Program-made: the position numbers and the translations under genes
NCBI RefSeq assembly: GCF_007097395.1
Contig: NZ_VKDC01000014.1
Span: 62,001 to 126,000 of the forward strand
DNA length: 64,000 bases
Reading direction: 5' to 3'
Origin: Fulvivirga sp. M361
Lineage (GTDB): Bacteria > Bacteroidota > Bacteroidia > Cytophagales > Cyclobacteriaceae
Notes under the pieces: generated by a model
Told to the model about the DNA's origin: nothing
The model's input: the letters and a program-made list of their open reading frames with translations, nothing else
Databases searched by the model: none
Part shown: piece after piece, positions 16,468-24,300 of the stretch
Numbering within the stretch: the stretch's first letter is position 1
Layout of the letters: each line of letters starts with the position of its first letter

Positions 16468-17040
16468 ATGAACAACCCCTATATAGAAGGAGAAGAATTT
16501 AAAGGCTTGGATTTCACCCGCGAACCTCTGCCAAAAGGAGAATACGAAGATTGTATTTTTACCAAATGCACACTTTCCAATGCCGACCTGTTCGGAGTGA
16601 ACTTTGTAGACTGTGAATTCATTCAATGCAATATCAGTACTGCCAACATAAGTAATACCGGCTTCAGGCAGGTGCTTTTTAAAGAATGTAAACTCCTCGG
16701 ATTACGCTTTGAACACTGCAGTGATTTTCTTTTCTCCGTCAACTTTGAAGATTGTCAGCTAGACCTTTCTTCATTTTATAAGCGATCTATGAAAAATGCT
16801 TACTTTAAAAATTGCAGTTTAAAGGAGGTGGATTTTTCGGAAGCCAATCTAACCAATGCGCGCTTTCTGAACTGTGACCTTACCGGCACATCGTTTGATA
16901 GAACTCAATTAGGTAAGGCTGATTTTAGAACTTCTTACAATTTTACGTTAGACCCGGAAACGAATGTCATCAAAGGGGCCAGGTTTTCAAGAGAGGGGAT
17001 CATTGGGCTATTAAGTAAATATAATATACACATAGAATGA
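16468..17040 (+). CDS. Pentapeptide-repeat protein
   Basis: 190 residues made largely of A(D/N)LXX-type repeats: YEDCIFTKCTLSNADLFGVN, FVDCEFIQCNISTANISNTG, FRQVLFKECKLLGLRFEHCS, and ANLTNARFLNCDLTGTSFDR. Two blocks of right-handed beta-helix are separated by a break near FEHCSDFLFSVNFEDCQ, and the C-terminus (ARFSREGIIGLLSKYNIHIE) is a short helical cap. This layout matches Qnr/MfpA-like proteins that mimic DNA and bind gyrase, but pentapeptide proteins of other function look alike, so no resistance role should be assumed. No Sec signal, so cytoplasmic. Confidence 0.85.
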   Translation: MNNPYIEGEEFKGLDFTREPLPKGEYEDCIFTKCTLSNADLFGVNFVDCEFIQCNISTANISNTGFRQVLFKECKLLGLRFEHCSDFLFSVNFEDCQLDLSSFYKRSMKNAYFKNCSLKEVDFSEANLTNARFLNCDLTGTSFDRTQLGKADFRTSYNFTLDPETNVIKGARFSREGIIGLLSKYNIHIE

Positions 17041-17621
17041 AGTACTCCGGAAACCTACCCTCTTCGGTGACTTAAAAGGACCTTATAAAAATTAAAAGAA
17101 GCATCACTATAGTATAATTGAGAGATTTTAAGGAATAAGCTTCTTTTCAGGCTACACAACAGGTATAAGAAGTTACGTATTTTTTTAAAACACTCACTTT
17201 TGTCGGCCTGTGTTTTAGAAATTTTGATAGATAATTTGCAGATAACAGGTCTATCTCCATCCCCATGGGTTAAAATACACCACACATACAGCATATTGAT
17301 ACTTTATTAACAACTCATTATTAGAGCTACAAGGTTTAAATTATACCTTAATTTGTCAAAAAACTTAACCAAATTCCAATTTATAGTACATTTAACACCC
17401 TACATACAGGTTATACAATCATTTATTTGAGTATATAGGCCAATAAATAACTTACATTTAAACCCTTCTCACATACTACTTAAAACGTTTTCGATCAAAA
17501 TAGCACATGAATTGGTTAAAATTGAACGCCATTCTTCTTTTGATAATTGAGTCAACTCTCTTTTCTTTACCCTTATGTTAAAATCTAATTTTGACTTTCA
17601 ACCAAAAAACAAAAGATTATT
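17041..17621. other. Long intergenic region upstream of amt
   Basis: About 580 nt, AT-rich. AAAAGAAGC (17094-17102) can pair with GCTTCTTTT (17139-17147) across a 36-nt loop and may end the pentapeptide gene transcript. The rest has no convincing coding frame; it should contain the amt promoter, but I see no sigma-54 (TGGC-N8-TTGC) site or other clear control element. A short leftward open frame at 17055-17294 lacks any protein-like signature. Confidence 0.4.
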
Positions 17622-18959
17622 ATGACTAAACTTTTACTGGCAGAATTATATTCTAGCAATTTGTTAGGGTTTGCTTCCGCTTCTGAAGCGGCAGTTACAC
17701 AGGTGGTGGAGGAGGGCCCCACCGTTGTCGATTCCCTGTTAACCGCTAATAATATCTGGATGATGTTATGTACCGCGTTGGTATTCATCATGCACCTGGG
17801 CTTTGCCGGGGTAGAGGCCGGCTTCGGACAAGCTAAGAACACGGTTAACATCTTATTTAAAAACACCTTAACTCCTGTGATCGGCATACTAACCTATGCA
17901 CTTGGAGGTTTTTTTCTTATGTATCCTGCTTTTGAAACACCCGGTTGGTTAGCTTTTAATGGTGCCAACTGGAATACATTGTGGTTTTCACCCTCTACCG
18001 CAGACGTTAGCCCGGGATATGCCGGTGCAGGTTATACGTTCTGGACTGAATTCCTCTTTCAGGCAATGTTCGCTGCTACCGCTGCTACCATCGTGTCTGG
18101 TGCCGTAGCAGAAAGGATCAAGATCACCTCATACCTGATCTTTACCGTAATCTTCGTAGGAGTAGTTTACCCTATCATTGGAAGCTGGAAATGGGGTTTA
18201 GGTGCTCTGGATGCTATGGGCTTCTGGGATTTTGCCGGATCCACACTCGTTCATTCCGTAGGAGGCTGGGGAGCCTTGGCAGGTATTATGATCCTGGGGC
18301 CTCGACTTGGTAAATACGTTGACGGTAAAGTAGTTGACAAGCCTGGATCTAGTGTACCGCTGGCTGTAATAGGTGTCTTCTTACTATGGCTAGGCTGGTT
18401 TGGTTTCAATGGCGGGTCTGTGCTATCCGGTGATCCGGGAGGAACTTCTTTTGTATTGGTAACAACCTGCTTAGCAGCATGTTCCGGTGCTCTAGGTGGC
18501 TTCCTCACAGGATATTTCGTATTTAAACGACTGGATTTAGGCATGGTGTTGAACGGTGTACTGGCCGGATTGGTTGGCATTACGGCGGGAGCTGACGTTA
18601 TTAATCCCGGATGGGCATTGCTCGTAGGGTTTATCGCCGGTATACTCGTTGTACTTTCTGCAGTAACGCTTGATAAATTAAAGCTTGACGATGTGGTAGG
18701 TGCCGTATCTGTACACCTTACTTGTGGTATATGGGGTACGTTGGCAGTAGGCCTGTTCTCGAATAACCCGGACCACACGTTCTGGATACAACTGAAAGGC
18801 GTCGTCATCTGCGGAGCCGCTGCCTTCATTTCTGCCTACGTTATTTTCTTCATAATGGATAAAATATCAGGCATCAGAGTATCAGAAGAGCATGAAAGTG
18901 CGGGCATGGACAGCCACGAACATGGAATAAGAGGTTATACCATCGTCTATGACGAGTAA
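17622..18959 (+). CDS. amt: Ammonium transporter
   Basis: 445 residues with eleven expected membrane helices of the Amt/Mep/Rh family. Marks: GFAGVEAGFGQAKNTVNILFKN in helix 1-2, FWDFAGSTLVHSVGGWGALAG with the first pore His, LGWFGFNGGS, and VVGAVSVHLTCGIWGTLAVGLF with the second pore His. The N-terminus before the first helix is longer than in E. coli AmtB. The transporter carries ammonium into the cytoplasm for the glutamine synthetase encoded three genes downstream. No PII (glnK) gene is adjacent, which is unusual for amt loci. Confidence 0.95.
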   Translation: MTKLLLAELYSSNLLGFASASEAAVTQVVEEGPTVVDSLLTANNIWMMLCTALVFIMHLGFAGVEAGFGQAKNTVNILFKNTLTPVIGILTYALGGFFLMYPAFETPGWLAFNGANWNTLWFSPSTADVSPGYAGAGYTFWTEFLFQAMFAATAATIVSGAVAERIKITSYLIFTVIFVGVVYPIIGSWKWGLGALDAMGFWDFAGSTLVHSVGGWGALAGIMILGPRLGKYVDGKVVDKPGSSVPLAVIGVFLLWLGWFGFNGGSVLSGDPGGTSFVLVTTCLAACSGALGGFLTGYFVFKRLDLGMVLNGVLAGLVGITAGADVINPGWALLVGFIAGILVVLSAVTLDKLKLDDVVGAVSVHLTCGIWGTLAVGLFSNNPDHTFWIQLKGVVICGAAAFISAYVIFFIMDKISGIRVSEEHESAGMDSHEHGIRGYTIVYDE

Positions 18960-18980
18960 TAATCACTCTTAAAAACAAAA

Positions 18981-19023
18981 AGCCTTGCCTGACACAGATT
19001 GGACCCTACATCAGGCGAAGGCT
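18981..19023 (+). terminator. Stem-loop after amt
   Basis: AGCCTTGCCTGA (18981-18992) pairs with TCAGGCGAAGGCT (19011-19023) with one bulged base and an 18-nt loop, preceded by an A-run and followed by TCTCTCTT. It may end or attenuate transcription from amt into the porin gene. Confidence 0.6.
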
Positions 19024-19069
19024 TCTCTCTTACAATCAATATAACAATTAACTGCAACTCAAAATTAAA

Positions 19070-20107
19070 ATGAAAAAGTATTATACTTTGCTCCTTATGG
19101 CGACTTTTTTCTCGTTTATTGAACTAAATGCCCAGGATGACACTGAAGAAGAGAATCCTTTAACAATATCCGGCTCGGTAGACACTTATTATAAGTATGA
19201 TTTCTCCGGAGATGAGAATATTGGAACCAGCTTTGCATCAGAACACAATTCGTTTTCCATAGGAATGCTTAACCTGATAGCTTCACAGGAAATAGGTAAG
19301 GCGGCTTTTGTTGGAGATATTAGCTTCGGACCCCGAGGTCAGAGTCAGTCATTATTAAATGCCGGCGCTGATGATAATTCCTTCCATATTCAAAACCTCT
19401 ATGTGGCTTACCAGTTAAGTGAAAAAGTAACCGTGACCGGTGGGTATATGGGAACATTTGTGGGCTACGAGGTCATCTCCCCTACAGGTAATTTCAATTA
19501 TTCAACATCTTATCTATTTACTAACGGACCATTCCAGAATGCTGGTCTGAAGTTTGACTTTGCATTATCTGATAAGGTAGGACTGATGGTGGGTCTCTTT
19601 AATGACTGGAATGAATACCAGGATTTCTCATCGAGCAAGGACGTTGGAATACAACTATCTTTTAGTCCGGCTGATGGAATGGACATCTACCTTAACATGA
19701 TCACTGGCGAAAACAGTGGTACAGAGTTTGATCTTACTGCAGGACTTCAGTTAAGTGAATCCTTCTATTTAGGTGTGAATGCTGCTACTTATGGCGCCAA
19801 TGAAGAAGCCAAACTCTTCAATACGGCAGATGACACCGGCTTTGTCGGCGTAGCACTCTACCCGCAAATAAGTATAAGTGAGTCCACCTCATTAGGTTTG
19901 AGATATGAAAACTTCACAGCAAGAGGAACAGAAGATGATTTGAACATCAATGCCTTTACATTCTCCGGTAATATTTCCGCCGGACCGTTGACGTTCATTC
20001 CTGAATTAAGGTATGATTCTGCTTCAGAAGATATATTCACAGACTCTGACAATGAACTGACCGGTGGTGCCTTTCAGTTTGTAGCAGCAGCAGTCTACTC
20101 ATTTTAA
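19070..20107 (+). CDS. Outer membrane porin, BBP2/OmpL-like
   Basis: 345 residues. Signal peptide ending LNAQ (about 22). The mature part is a row of amphipathic beta strands: NPLTISGSVDTYYKYDFSGD, FSIGMLNLIASQEIGKAAFVGDISFGPRGQ, FHIQNLYVAYQLSEKVTVTGGYMGTFVGYEVISP, LRYENFTARG, ending ...FVAAAVYSF with a C-terminal Phe as in barrel proteins. It matches the putative beta-barrel porin-2 family. Its place between amt and glutamine synthetase suggests it admits ammonium or small nitrogen compounds through the outer membrane (inference). Confidence 0.75.
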   Translation: MKKYYTLLLMATFFSFIELNAQDDTEEENPLTISGSVDTYYKYDFSGDENIGTSFASEHNSFSIGMLNLIASQEIGKAAFVGDISFGPRGQSQSLLNAGADDNSFHIQNLYVAYQLSEKVTVTGGYMGTFVGYEVISPTGNFNYSTSYLFTNGPFQNAGLKFDFALSDKVGLMVGLFNDWNEYQDFSSSKDVGIQLSFSPADGMDIYLNMITGENSGTEFDLTAGLQLSESFYLGVNAATYGANEEAKLFNTADDTGFVGVALYPQISISESTSLGLRYENFTARGTEDDLNINAFTFSGNISAGPLTFIPELRYDSASEDIFTDSDNELTGGAFQFVAAAVYSF

Positions 20108-20118
20108 AATATCGTTCG

Positions 20119-20670
20119 ATGCGATTTGGTTTGTTGATAATGGCCGTTTTTTTCGATTTGTTTGGACTGAAGCAGTCTGAATTTAAATATGACGAAAACG
20201 GCCATATCCTTTTTTATGAAGTAATTGAATCGGAACTTAGCCATGCGCAGTTGATAGATAACGCGCAAAAACTCATGTTACCATCAAAAAAAATGTCCAA
20301 TAACAGAAATGGGCATTTTGAGAAAGCTTCTTCCATACGACTTTATAGGAAAAGCCTGGGCAAATCACCACATGGAGAACTTGACTTCTCTATTATGTTG
20401 GAAGTTAAGGACAATCGCTATCGATATATTATCAAGGACTTTGTATTCTACCCCATGAAAAGAAACCGCTATGGTAAATTTGAAAGGATAAAACACAAAG
20501 CTTCTTTATTAAAAGAAAAAGTTGCAGAACCGGATAAATTATGGACGCAACATAAAAATACCATTCTGACCAAAGTCGATAAGGTCATTGAGAATATCAA
20601 AAGAGAAATGGCCGTAATAAAGCATGAAGAAAGCAAGCCAGAAGGTATTAAAATTAATGATGATTGGTAA
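20119..20670 (+). CDS. DUF4468-like protein
   Basis: 183 residues, 11 nt after the porin gene. A short hydrophobic N-terminus (MRFGLLIMAVFFDLFGL) may be a signal or anchor. The core has the pattern of the DUF4468 (TBP-like fold) family: FKYDENGHILFYEVIESELS, a helix with AQKLML, then ELDFSIMLEVKDNRYRYIIKDFVFYP. A Lys-rich helical tail follows. The family has no known biochemical role. Co-transcription with the nitrogen genes is likely from spacing. Confidence 0.6.
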   Translation: MRFGLLIMAVFFDLFGLKQSEFKYDENGHILFYEVIESELSHAQLIDNAQKLMLPSKKMSNNRNGHFEKASSIRLYRKSLGKSPHGELDFSIMLEVKDNRYRYIIKDFVFYPMKRNRYGKFERIKHKASLLKEKVAEPDKLWTQHKNTILTKVDKVIENIKREMAVIKHEESKPEGIKINDDW

Positions 20671-20747
20671 TAAAAAAGCAATTATTATGAATATGGGCAT
20701 ATTTGATGCCCTTAAAAACGAAAACTAACAAAAAAATAAGACCCTCC

Positions 20748-20763
20748 GGGTTTTTTTAAACCC
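20748..20763 (+). terminator. Possible weak hairpin before glutamine synthetase
   Basis: GGGTTT (20748-20753) and AAACCC (20758-20763) with a 4-nt loop; an overlapping ACCC-TCC-GGGT hairpin (20741-20751) runs into seven Ts. Either could weaken read-through to the glutamine synthetase gene. A TATTTTTG box (20771-20778) may give that gene its own promoter, though no TTTG lies at the right distance. Confidence 0.3.
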
Positions 20764-20820
20764 ATTATTTTATTTTTGAATATCATAAACCAAAGTATCA
20801 ACAGATTAAAAAAGATTATT

Positions 20821-21837
20821 ATGGCAAAGACTAAATTGGAGTACATCTGGCTAGACGGCTATAAGCCCACTCAAAGCTTAAGAAGTAAAACAAAAATCGT
20901 TTCAAATTTTGATGGAAAGCTTGAGTCGTGCCCGATGTGGTCATTTGACGGTAGTTCAACAGAACAGGCTGTAGGCAATTCTTCGGATTGTCTATTGAAA
21001 CCTGTAGCCATTTTTTCTGACCCTGGCCGTAAGAATGCTTACCTCGTCATGACGGAAGTATTGAATGCTGATGGAAGTGCGCATGAAACTAACGGACGTG
21101 CCACAATTGATGATGAAGATTCAGATTTCTGGTTTGGTTTTGAACAGGAATACTTCCTTTGGGACCATGAAACCAATCTTCCGTTAGGTTTTCCTACTAA
21201 CGGGTTTCCTAAACCTCAAGGCCCTTTCTACTGCGGTGTAGGTGCAAGCAATGCTTATGGAAGAGAGATTGTTGAAGAACATTTAGATCTATGTCTGGAA
21301 GCTGGACTTAATGTAGAAGGTATCAATGCCGAAGTAGCTACCGGACAATGGGAATTCCAAATATTTGCCAAAGGCGCTGAGTCTGCTGGTGACCAGATAT
21401 GGGTAGCGCGTTATTTATTAGAAAGAACAGCTGAAAAATATGGATTAGGCATTAACTGGGAGCCAAAACCTGTTAAAGGTGACTGGAACGGATCCGGAAT
21501 GCATGCCAACTTCTCTAACAGCATACTTCGTGAAGCCGGAGACAAAGCTACTTATGACGCTATCTGCTCAAGTTTTGAGCCATACGTTGCAGAGCATATC
21601 GCAGTATATGGAGCCAACAATGACCAACGACTTACCGGCGCTCATGAAACACAATCTATAGATAAATTCAGTTATGGCATATCTGATAGAGGCGCTTCCA
21701 TAAGAATTCCTATCGCTACCGTAGAAAACGGTTGGAAAGGATGGTTGGAAGACAGAAGGCCAGCTTCCAACGGAGATCCATACAAAATTGCAGCACGAAT
21801 TATCAAAACGGTAAAGACTGCTTCAGTTCCTGCATAG
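20821..21837 (+). CDS. Glutamine synthetase type II
   Basis: 338 residues from the ATG at 20821 (an upstream in-frame start has no family match). The short length and the sequence (LEYIWLDGYKPTQSLRSKTK, MWSFDGSSTEQAVGNSSDC, FGFEQEYFLW, GPFYCGVGA, GDWNGSGMHANFS, RLTGAHET, DRGASIRIP) define GSII, the form found in eukaryotes and several bacterial groups. FEQEYF supplies metal-binding glutamates, GSGMHAN the glutamate-site His region. It joins ammonium and glutamate with ATP in the cytoplasm, and follows amt and a porin in a nitrogen-assimilation cluster. Confidence 0.95.
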   Translation: MAKTKLEYIWLDGYKPTQSLRSKTKIVSNFDGKLESCPMWSFDGSSTEQAVGNSSDCLLKPVAIFSDPGRKNAYLVMTEVLNADGSAHETNGRATIDDEDSDFWFGFEQEYFLWDHETNLPLGFPTNGFPKPQGPFYCGVGASNAYGREIVEEHLDLCLEAGLNVEGINAEVATGQWEFQIFAKGAESAGDQIWVARYLLERTAEKYGLGINWEPKPVKGDWNGSGMHANFSNSILREAGDKATYDAICSSFEPYVAEHIAVYGANNDQRLTGAHETQSIDKFSYGISDRGASIRIPIATVENGWKGWLEDRRPASNGDPYKIAARIIKTVKTASVPA

Positions 21838-22158
21838 TAACTAACCAAAACTTGATTTTATAGATAAAAAGCCGCCTTCTTATGAGGATGGCTTTTTTGT
21901 TACCTCCTTTCTAAAAATTAGAATTGCGGAAAAATCACTCATAATATGCTGAAATACAGATTATTAACGTTCTGCCCCTACAATACTGTTACGCCCTGCC
22001 GTACAGATAGCACCTACCATTTTTTTGTCTCCCCTTTTCGGTTAAATTTGTCAGGAAAGGGTGATTCATAAGGTGCTGTGAAGGTTTAATACCACAGCTA
22101 TATACCACGAATATGTAAACAATGAACATCTAACGACTAACTGCAGCCGCTCTTAAAT
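21838..22158. other. Intergenic region with terminator
   Basis: The first 60 nt hold the glutamine synthetase terminator. The rest (about 260 nt) has no coding frame I can support and should carry the promoter of the following sigma gene; TAAATTTG at 22043-22050 is a possible -7 box but the nearest TTTG (22024-22027) is only 15 nt away. Confidence 0.4.
21866..21898 (+). terminator. Terminator of the glutamine synthetase gene
   Basis: AAAAAGCCGCCTT pairs imperfectly with the AGGATGGCTTTTTT stretch, giving AAAGCC/GGCTTT and CCT/AGG helices with a small loop, followed by a run of Ts. Confidence 0.65.
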
Positions 22159-22716
22159 TTGCCAGCTAATCCAGACTATAAAGACCCTGAGCTACTCGTC
22201 GCCCATTTGAAAAACCGGGACAAAGCAGCCATAGCTTATCTTTATGATCACTATTCGGCAGCCATTAATGGGATTATCCTTCGGATCGTTAAAAATGAGT
22301 CAATCGCCGAGGAAGTATTACAAGATGCATTCCTGAAATTTTGGAATAAAATTGACACCTATGACTCAAAAAAGGGACGTTTATTTACCTGGATGATGAA
22401 CATCAGTCGAAATTTGGCCATTGATAAGTTGCGTTCCAGGGAAATAAAAAACGACCTTAGAACTGATGAGGTAGAAAACACCGTATATAATGTTAATGCT
22501 GAAAATCATTCCCATCAACAGATAGATGATATAGGTGTTGGCAAGTTGCTGGATACTTTAAGGGAAGAAGAAAAGTTAGTGGTAGATATGATCTACTTTA
22601 AAGGATATACGCATACCGAACTGGCAGAAGAAAAGAACATCCCTCTAGGGACAGTAAAAACAAGGTTGAGAATGGCTTTAATGAATTTACGAAACTACTT
22701 AGGCAACGAAGAGTGA
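22159..22716 (+). CDS. ECF sigma factor (SigK-like)
   Basis: 185 residues from a TTG at 22159. Region 2: IAYLYDHYSAAINGII, ESIAEEVLQDAFLKFWNKIDTYDSKKGRLFTWMMNISRNLAIDKLRSRE. Region 4: EEEKLVVDMIYFKGYTHTELAEEKNIPLGTVKTRLRMALMNLRNYL. The fit is best to the SigK/ECF19-like group, which pairs with RskA-type anti-sigma factors, as found here. The stop codon overlaps the GTG start of the anti-sigma gene by four bases (GTGA), indicating coupled translation. Confidence 0.9.
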   Translation: MPANPDYKDPELLVAHLKNRDKAAIAYLYDHYSAAINGIILRIVKNESIAEEVLQDAFLKFWNKIDTYDSKKGRLFTWMMNISRNLAIDKLRSREIKNDLRTDEVENTVYNVNAENHSHQQIDDIGVGKLLDTLREEEKLVVDMIYFKGYTHTELAEEKNIPLGTVKTRLRMALMNLRNYLGNEE

Positions 22717-23525
22717 ATGTAGAAGAATACATAGCATCAGGCATTCTGGAAGCCTACGTCCTGCAGGAATTGAGTGAAAATGAAATGCAGGAAGTAGAAC
22801 GGATGATCAGTAAGTACCCTGAACTCAGTATTGAGATCAACAAGATAGAACAGACTCTTGAAGACGTTGCCATGAATACCGCCGTGGCTCCGGCTAATCA
22901 CATGCGAGGGCACGTATTAGATCAAATCAAAGGCAAAGGGGAAGCGCAGCAGAAAACGGTAGTGCCACTAACTTCAGATGTTCCCCCTAACAGGAGATTA
23001 GGGGTTTTTAAATACCTCACCGCTGCGTCTGTTATCCTTGCTATAGTGAGCTCTTATCTGGCTTATAACTATCACCAGGAATGGAAAAACACAACATTGG
23101 AGCTAAACAAACTCATCGTGCAAAACGAACGAATAGCTCAAAATAGTTATAACGCCAATCAAAAAATTGAAAATCTGGAAAAAGATCTTCGAATAGTCAA
23201 TGACCCTTCATTCAAGAATGTGCCGTTAGCCGGGACCGAAAATGCACCCGGATCTTCCGCCAAGGTGTATTGGAAAGCCAACACCAAAGAACTTTACCTC
23301 AGCGTATTCCATATGAATGACTTACCTGAAGACAAGCAATATCAGTTATGGGCCATCATTGACGGACAGCCTGTAGATGCCGGGGTATTTGACTCCAACC
23401 TTGAAAGGATGGCGCAAATGAAAAGTATCGGACCTGGCGCGGCAGCCTTCGCAGTGACTATTGAGCCTAAAGGAGGCAGCATATCTCCTTCATTGGAAAC
23501 GATGCAGGTGATCGGTAATGTTTGA
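22713..23525 (+). CDS. RskA-type anti-sigma factor
   Basis: 270 residues starting with the GTG at 22713. N-terminal helical domain (EYIASGILEAYVLQELSENEMQEVERMISKYPEL) binds the sigma factor; a membrane helix (about 100-120, YLTAASVILAIVSSYLAYNY), a coiled-coil segment (LNKLIVQNERIAQNSYNANQ), and an anti-sigma-K C-terminal domain (AKVYWKANTKELYLSVFHMN, QYQLWAIIDGQPVDAGVFD) in the periplasm. It should restrain the upstream ECF factor until proteolysis or a signal frees it. Confidence 0.88.
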   Translation: MNVEEYIASGILEAYVLQELSENEMQEVERMISKYPELSIEINKIEQTLEDVAMNTAVAPANHMRGHVLDQIKGKGEAQQKTVVPLTSDVPPNRRLGVFKYLTAASVILAIVSSYLAYNYHQEWKNTTLELNKLIVQNERIAQNSYNANQKIENLEKDLRIVNDPSFKNVPLAGTENAPGSSAKVYWKANTKELYLSVFHMNDLPEDKQYQLWAIIDGQPVDAGVFDSNLERMAQMKSIGPGAAAFAVTIEPKGGSISPSLETMQVIGNV

Positions 23526-23546
23526 CAATGGCTTATTTATGCCTGG

Positions 23547-23645
23547 CTAACTGCCTGAAATCACAGGTGCTTTACCAATCAAACTGCCTTTAGCTATGGC
23601 ATCCACCATATACTTTGCAACACTTGATCTACTGATTGTTATTTT
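23547..23645 (-). other. Out-of-frame C-terminal end of the NmrA-like gene
   Basis: Directly after the frame of the upstream gene ends at 23639, the -1 frame reads KITISRSSVAKYMVDAIAKG and then SLIGKAPVISGS before a stop at 23547. This is the usual C-terminal segment of NmrA-like NAD(P)-binding proteins (I-x-R-x-x-V-A-x-x-M/I). The switch falls at a run of four A (complement of 23642-23645). Adding this tail gives about 218 residues, closer to the normal family length. Confidence 0.75.
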
Positions 23646-24202
23646 CGCCCTGGCCTGCCATAATAGCTTTCAATGACCTTCTGTTCTTTTTTTGAATTGG
23701 TCAACCCGGTTGGACGTACTATAGTCCAGCGTAGGTTAGATTTTTTTAAGAGCTCTTCCTGCTTTTCATGATCTTTATAAGCAAACCCTATATTACTATT
23801 GTTTATGAACCAGTTAAACCATGCCGGCACATCCCTTTTGGTCTCAGCTACTCCCCAGGCTGAGCAAACGATAATTCTTTTAATACCTTCCTGTTCAGCA
23901 AGCTCAATTACATTATGCATAACATCCGATAGAAAAGTGACAGGAGTTCTTAGCCGGGCCCAAGGAAAGTCAGGGGTACGGGAAATGTTCAATACACTTA
24001 TAATCGCCTCACATCCGTACATGGATTGCTTTAAATCCGACATTTGATTCGGAGAACCTTTAAAAAAGTTGATGGAAGCATGGTCTCTCTCAAGCCTTGT
24101 GGGATCTCTAACAAGACAGTTCACCAAATAGCCTCTTTTTACAGCCTCTTCCAAGACCAGCTTCCCTGTTCTTCCTGTTCCTCCAAGTAAAAGTATCATC
24201 AT
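23639..24202 (-). CDS. NmrA-like NAD(P)-binding protein, frameshifted near its end
   Basis: The intact frame gives 187 residues: MMILLLGGTGRTGKLVLEEA with the GGTGxTG dinucleotide motif at once, followed by VKRGYLVNCLVRDPTRL, CEAIISVLNISR, and GIKRIIVCSAWGVAET. The segment LRWTIVRPTGLTN is the usual substrate-side motif of this family. The frame then stops at GRPGRK, while the missing last 30 residues are found in the next frame down to 23547. Thus the gene is either a recent frameshift mutant, a sequence error, or uses slippage at a short A-run. Role of the family: atypical SDRs, often NAD(P)H-binding reductases or regulators. Confidence 0.8.
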   Translation of the reverse strand: MMILLLGGTGRTGKLVLEEAVKRGYLVNCLVRDPTRLERDHASINFFKGSPNQMSDLKQSMYGCEAIISVLNISRTPDFPWARLRTPVTFLSDVMHNVIELAEQEGIKRIIVCSAWGVAETKRDVPAWFNWFINNSNIGFAYKDHEKQEELLKKSNLRWTIVRPTGLTNSKKEQKVIESYYGRPGRK

Positions 24203-24300
24203 TCTTTAAGAGCGTCTTAACCTATATCCAAGCGTTATAAGCAAAAATCTTTCTGACAAGACAAGGCATACACTAAATTAAAATAAATTTTCAATCAAAC

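Noticed and set aside
16468-17040. Quinolone resistance (qnr) gene
   Set aside because: Pentapeptide repeats alone do not show gyrase protection, and no specific Qnr loop sequence can be matched by eye.
17055-17294. Leftward 79-codon open frame between pentapeptide and amt genes
   Set aside because: Composition looks random, no signal or domain, no ribosome site or operon partner.
20821-21837. Glutamine synthetase II as recent transfer from a eukaryote
   Set aside because: GSII occurs widely in Bacteroidota and other bacteria, and base use matches the neighbours.
23639-23650. Programmed -1 frameshift in the NmrA-like gene
   Set aside because: Only four A and no visible stimulatory structure; a simple indel or sequence error explains it equally well, so no recoding claim is made.
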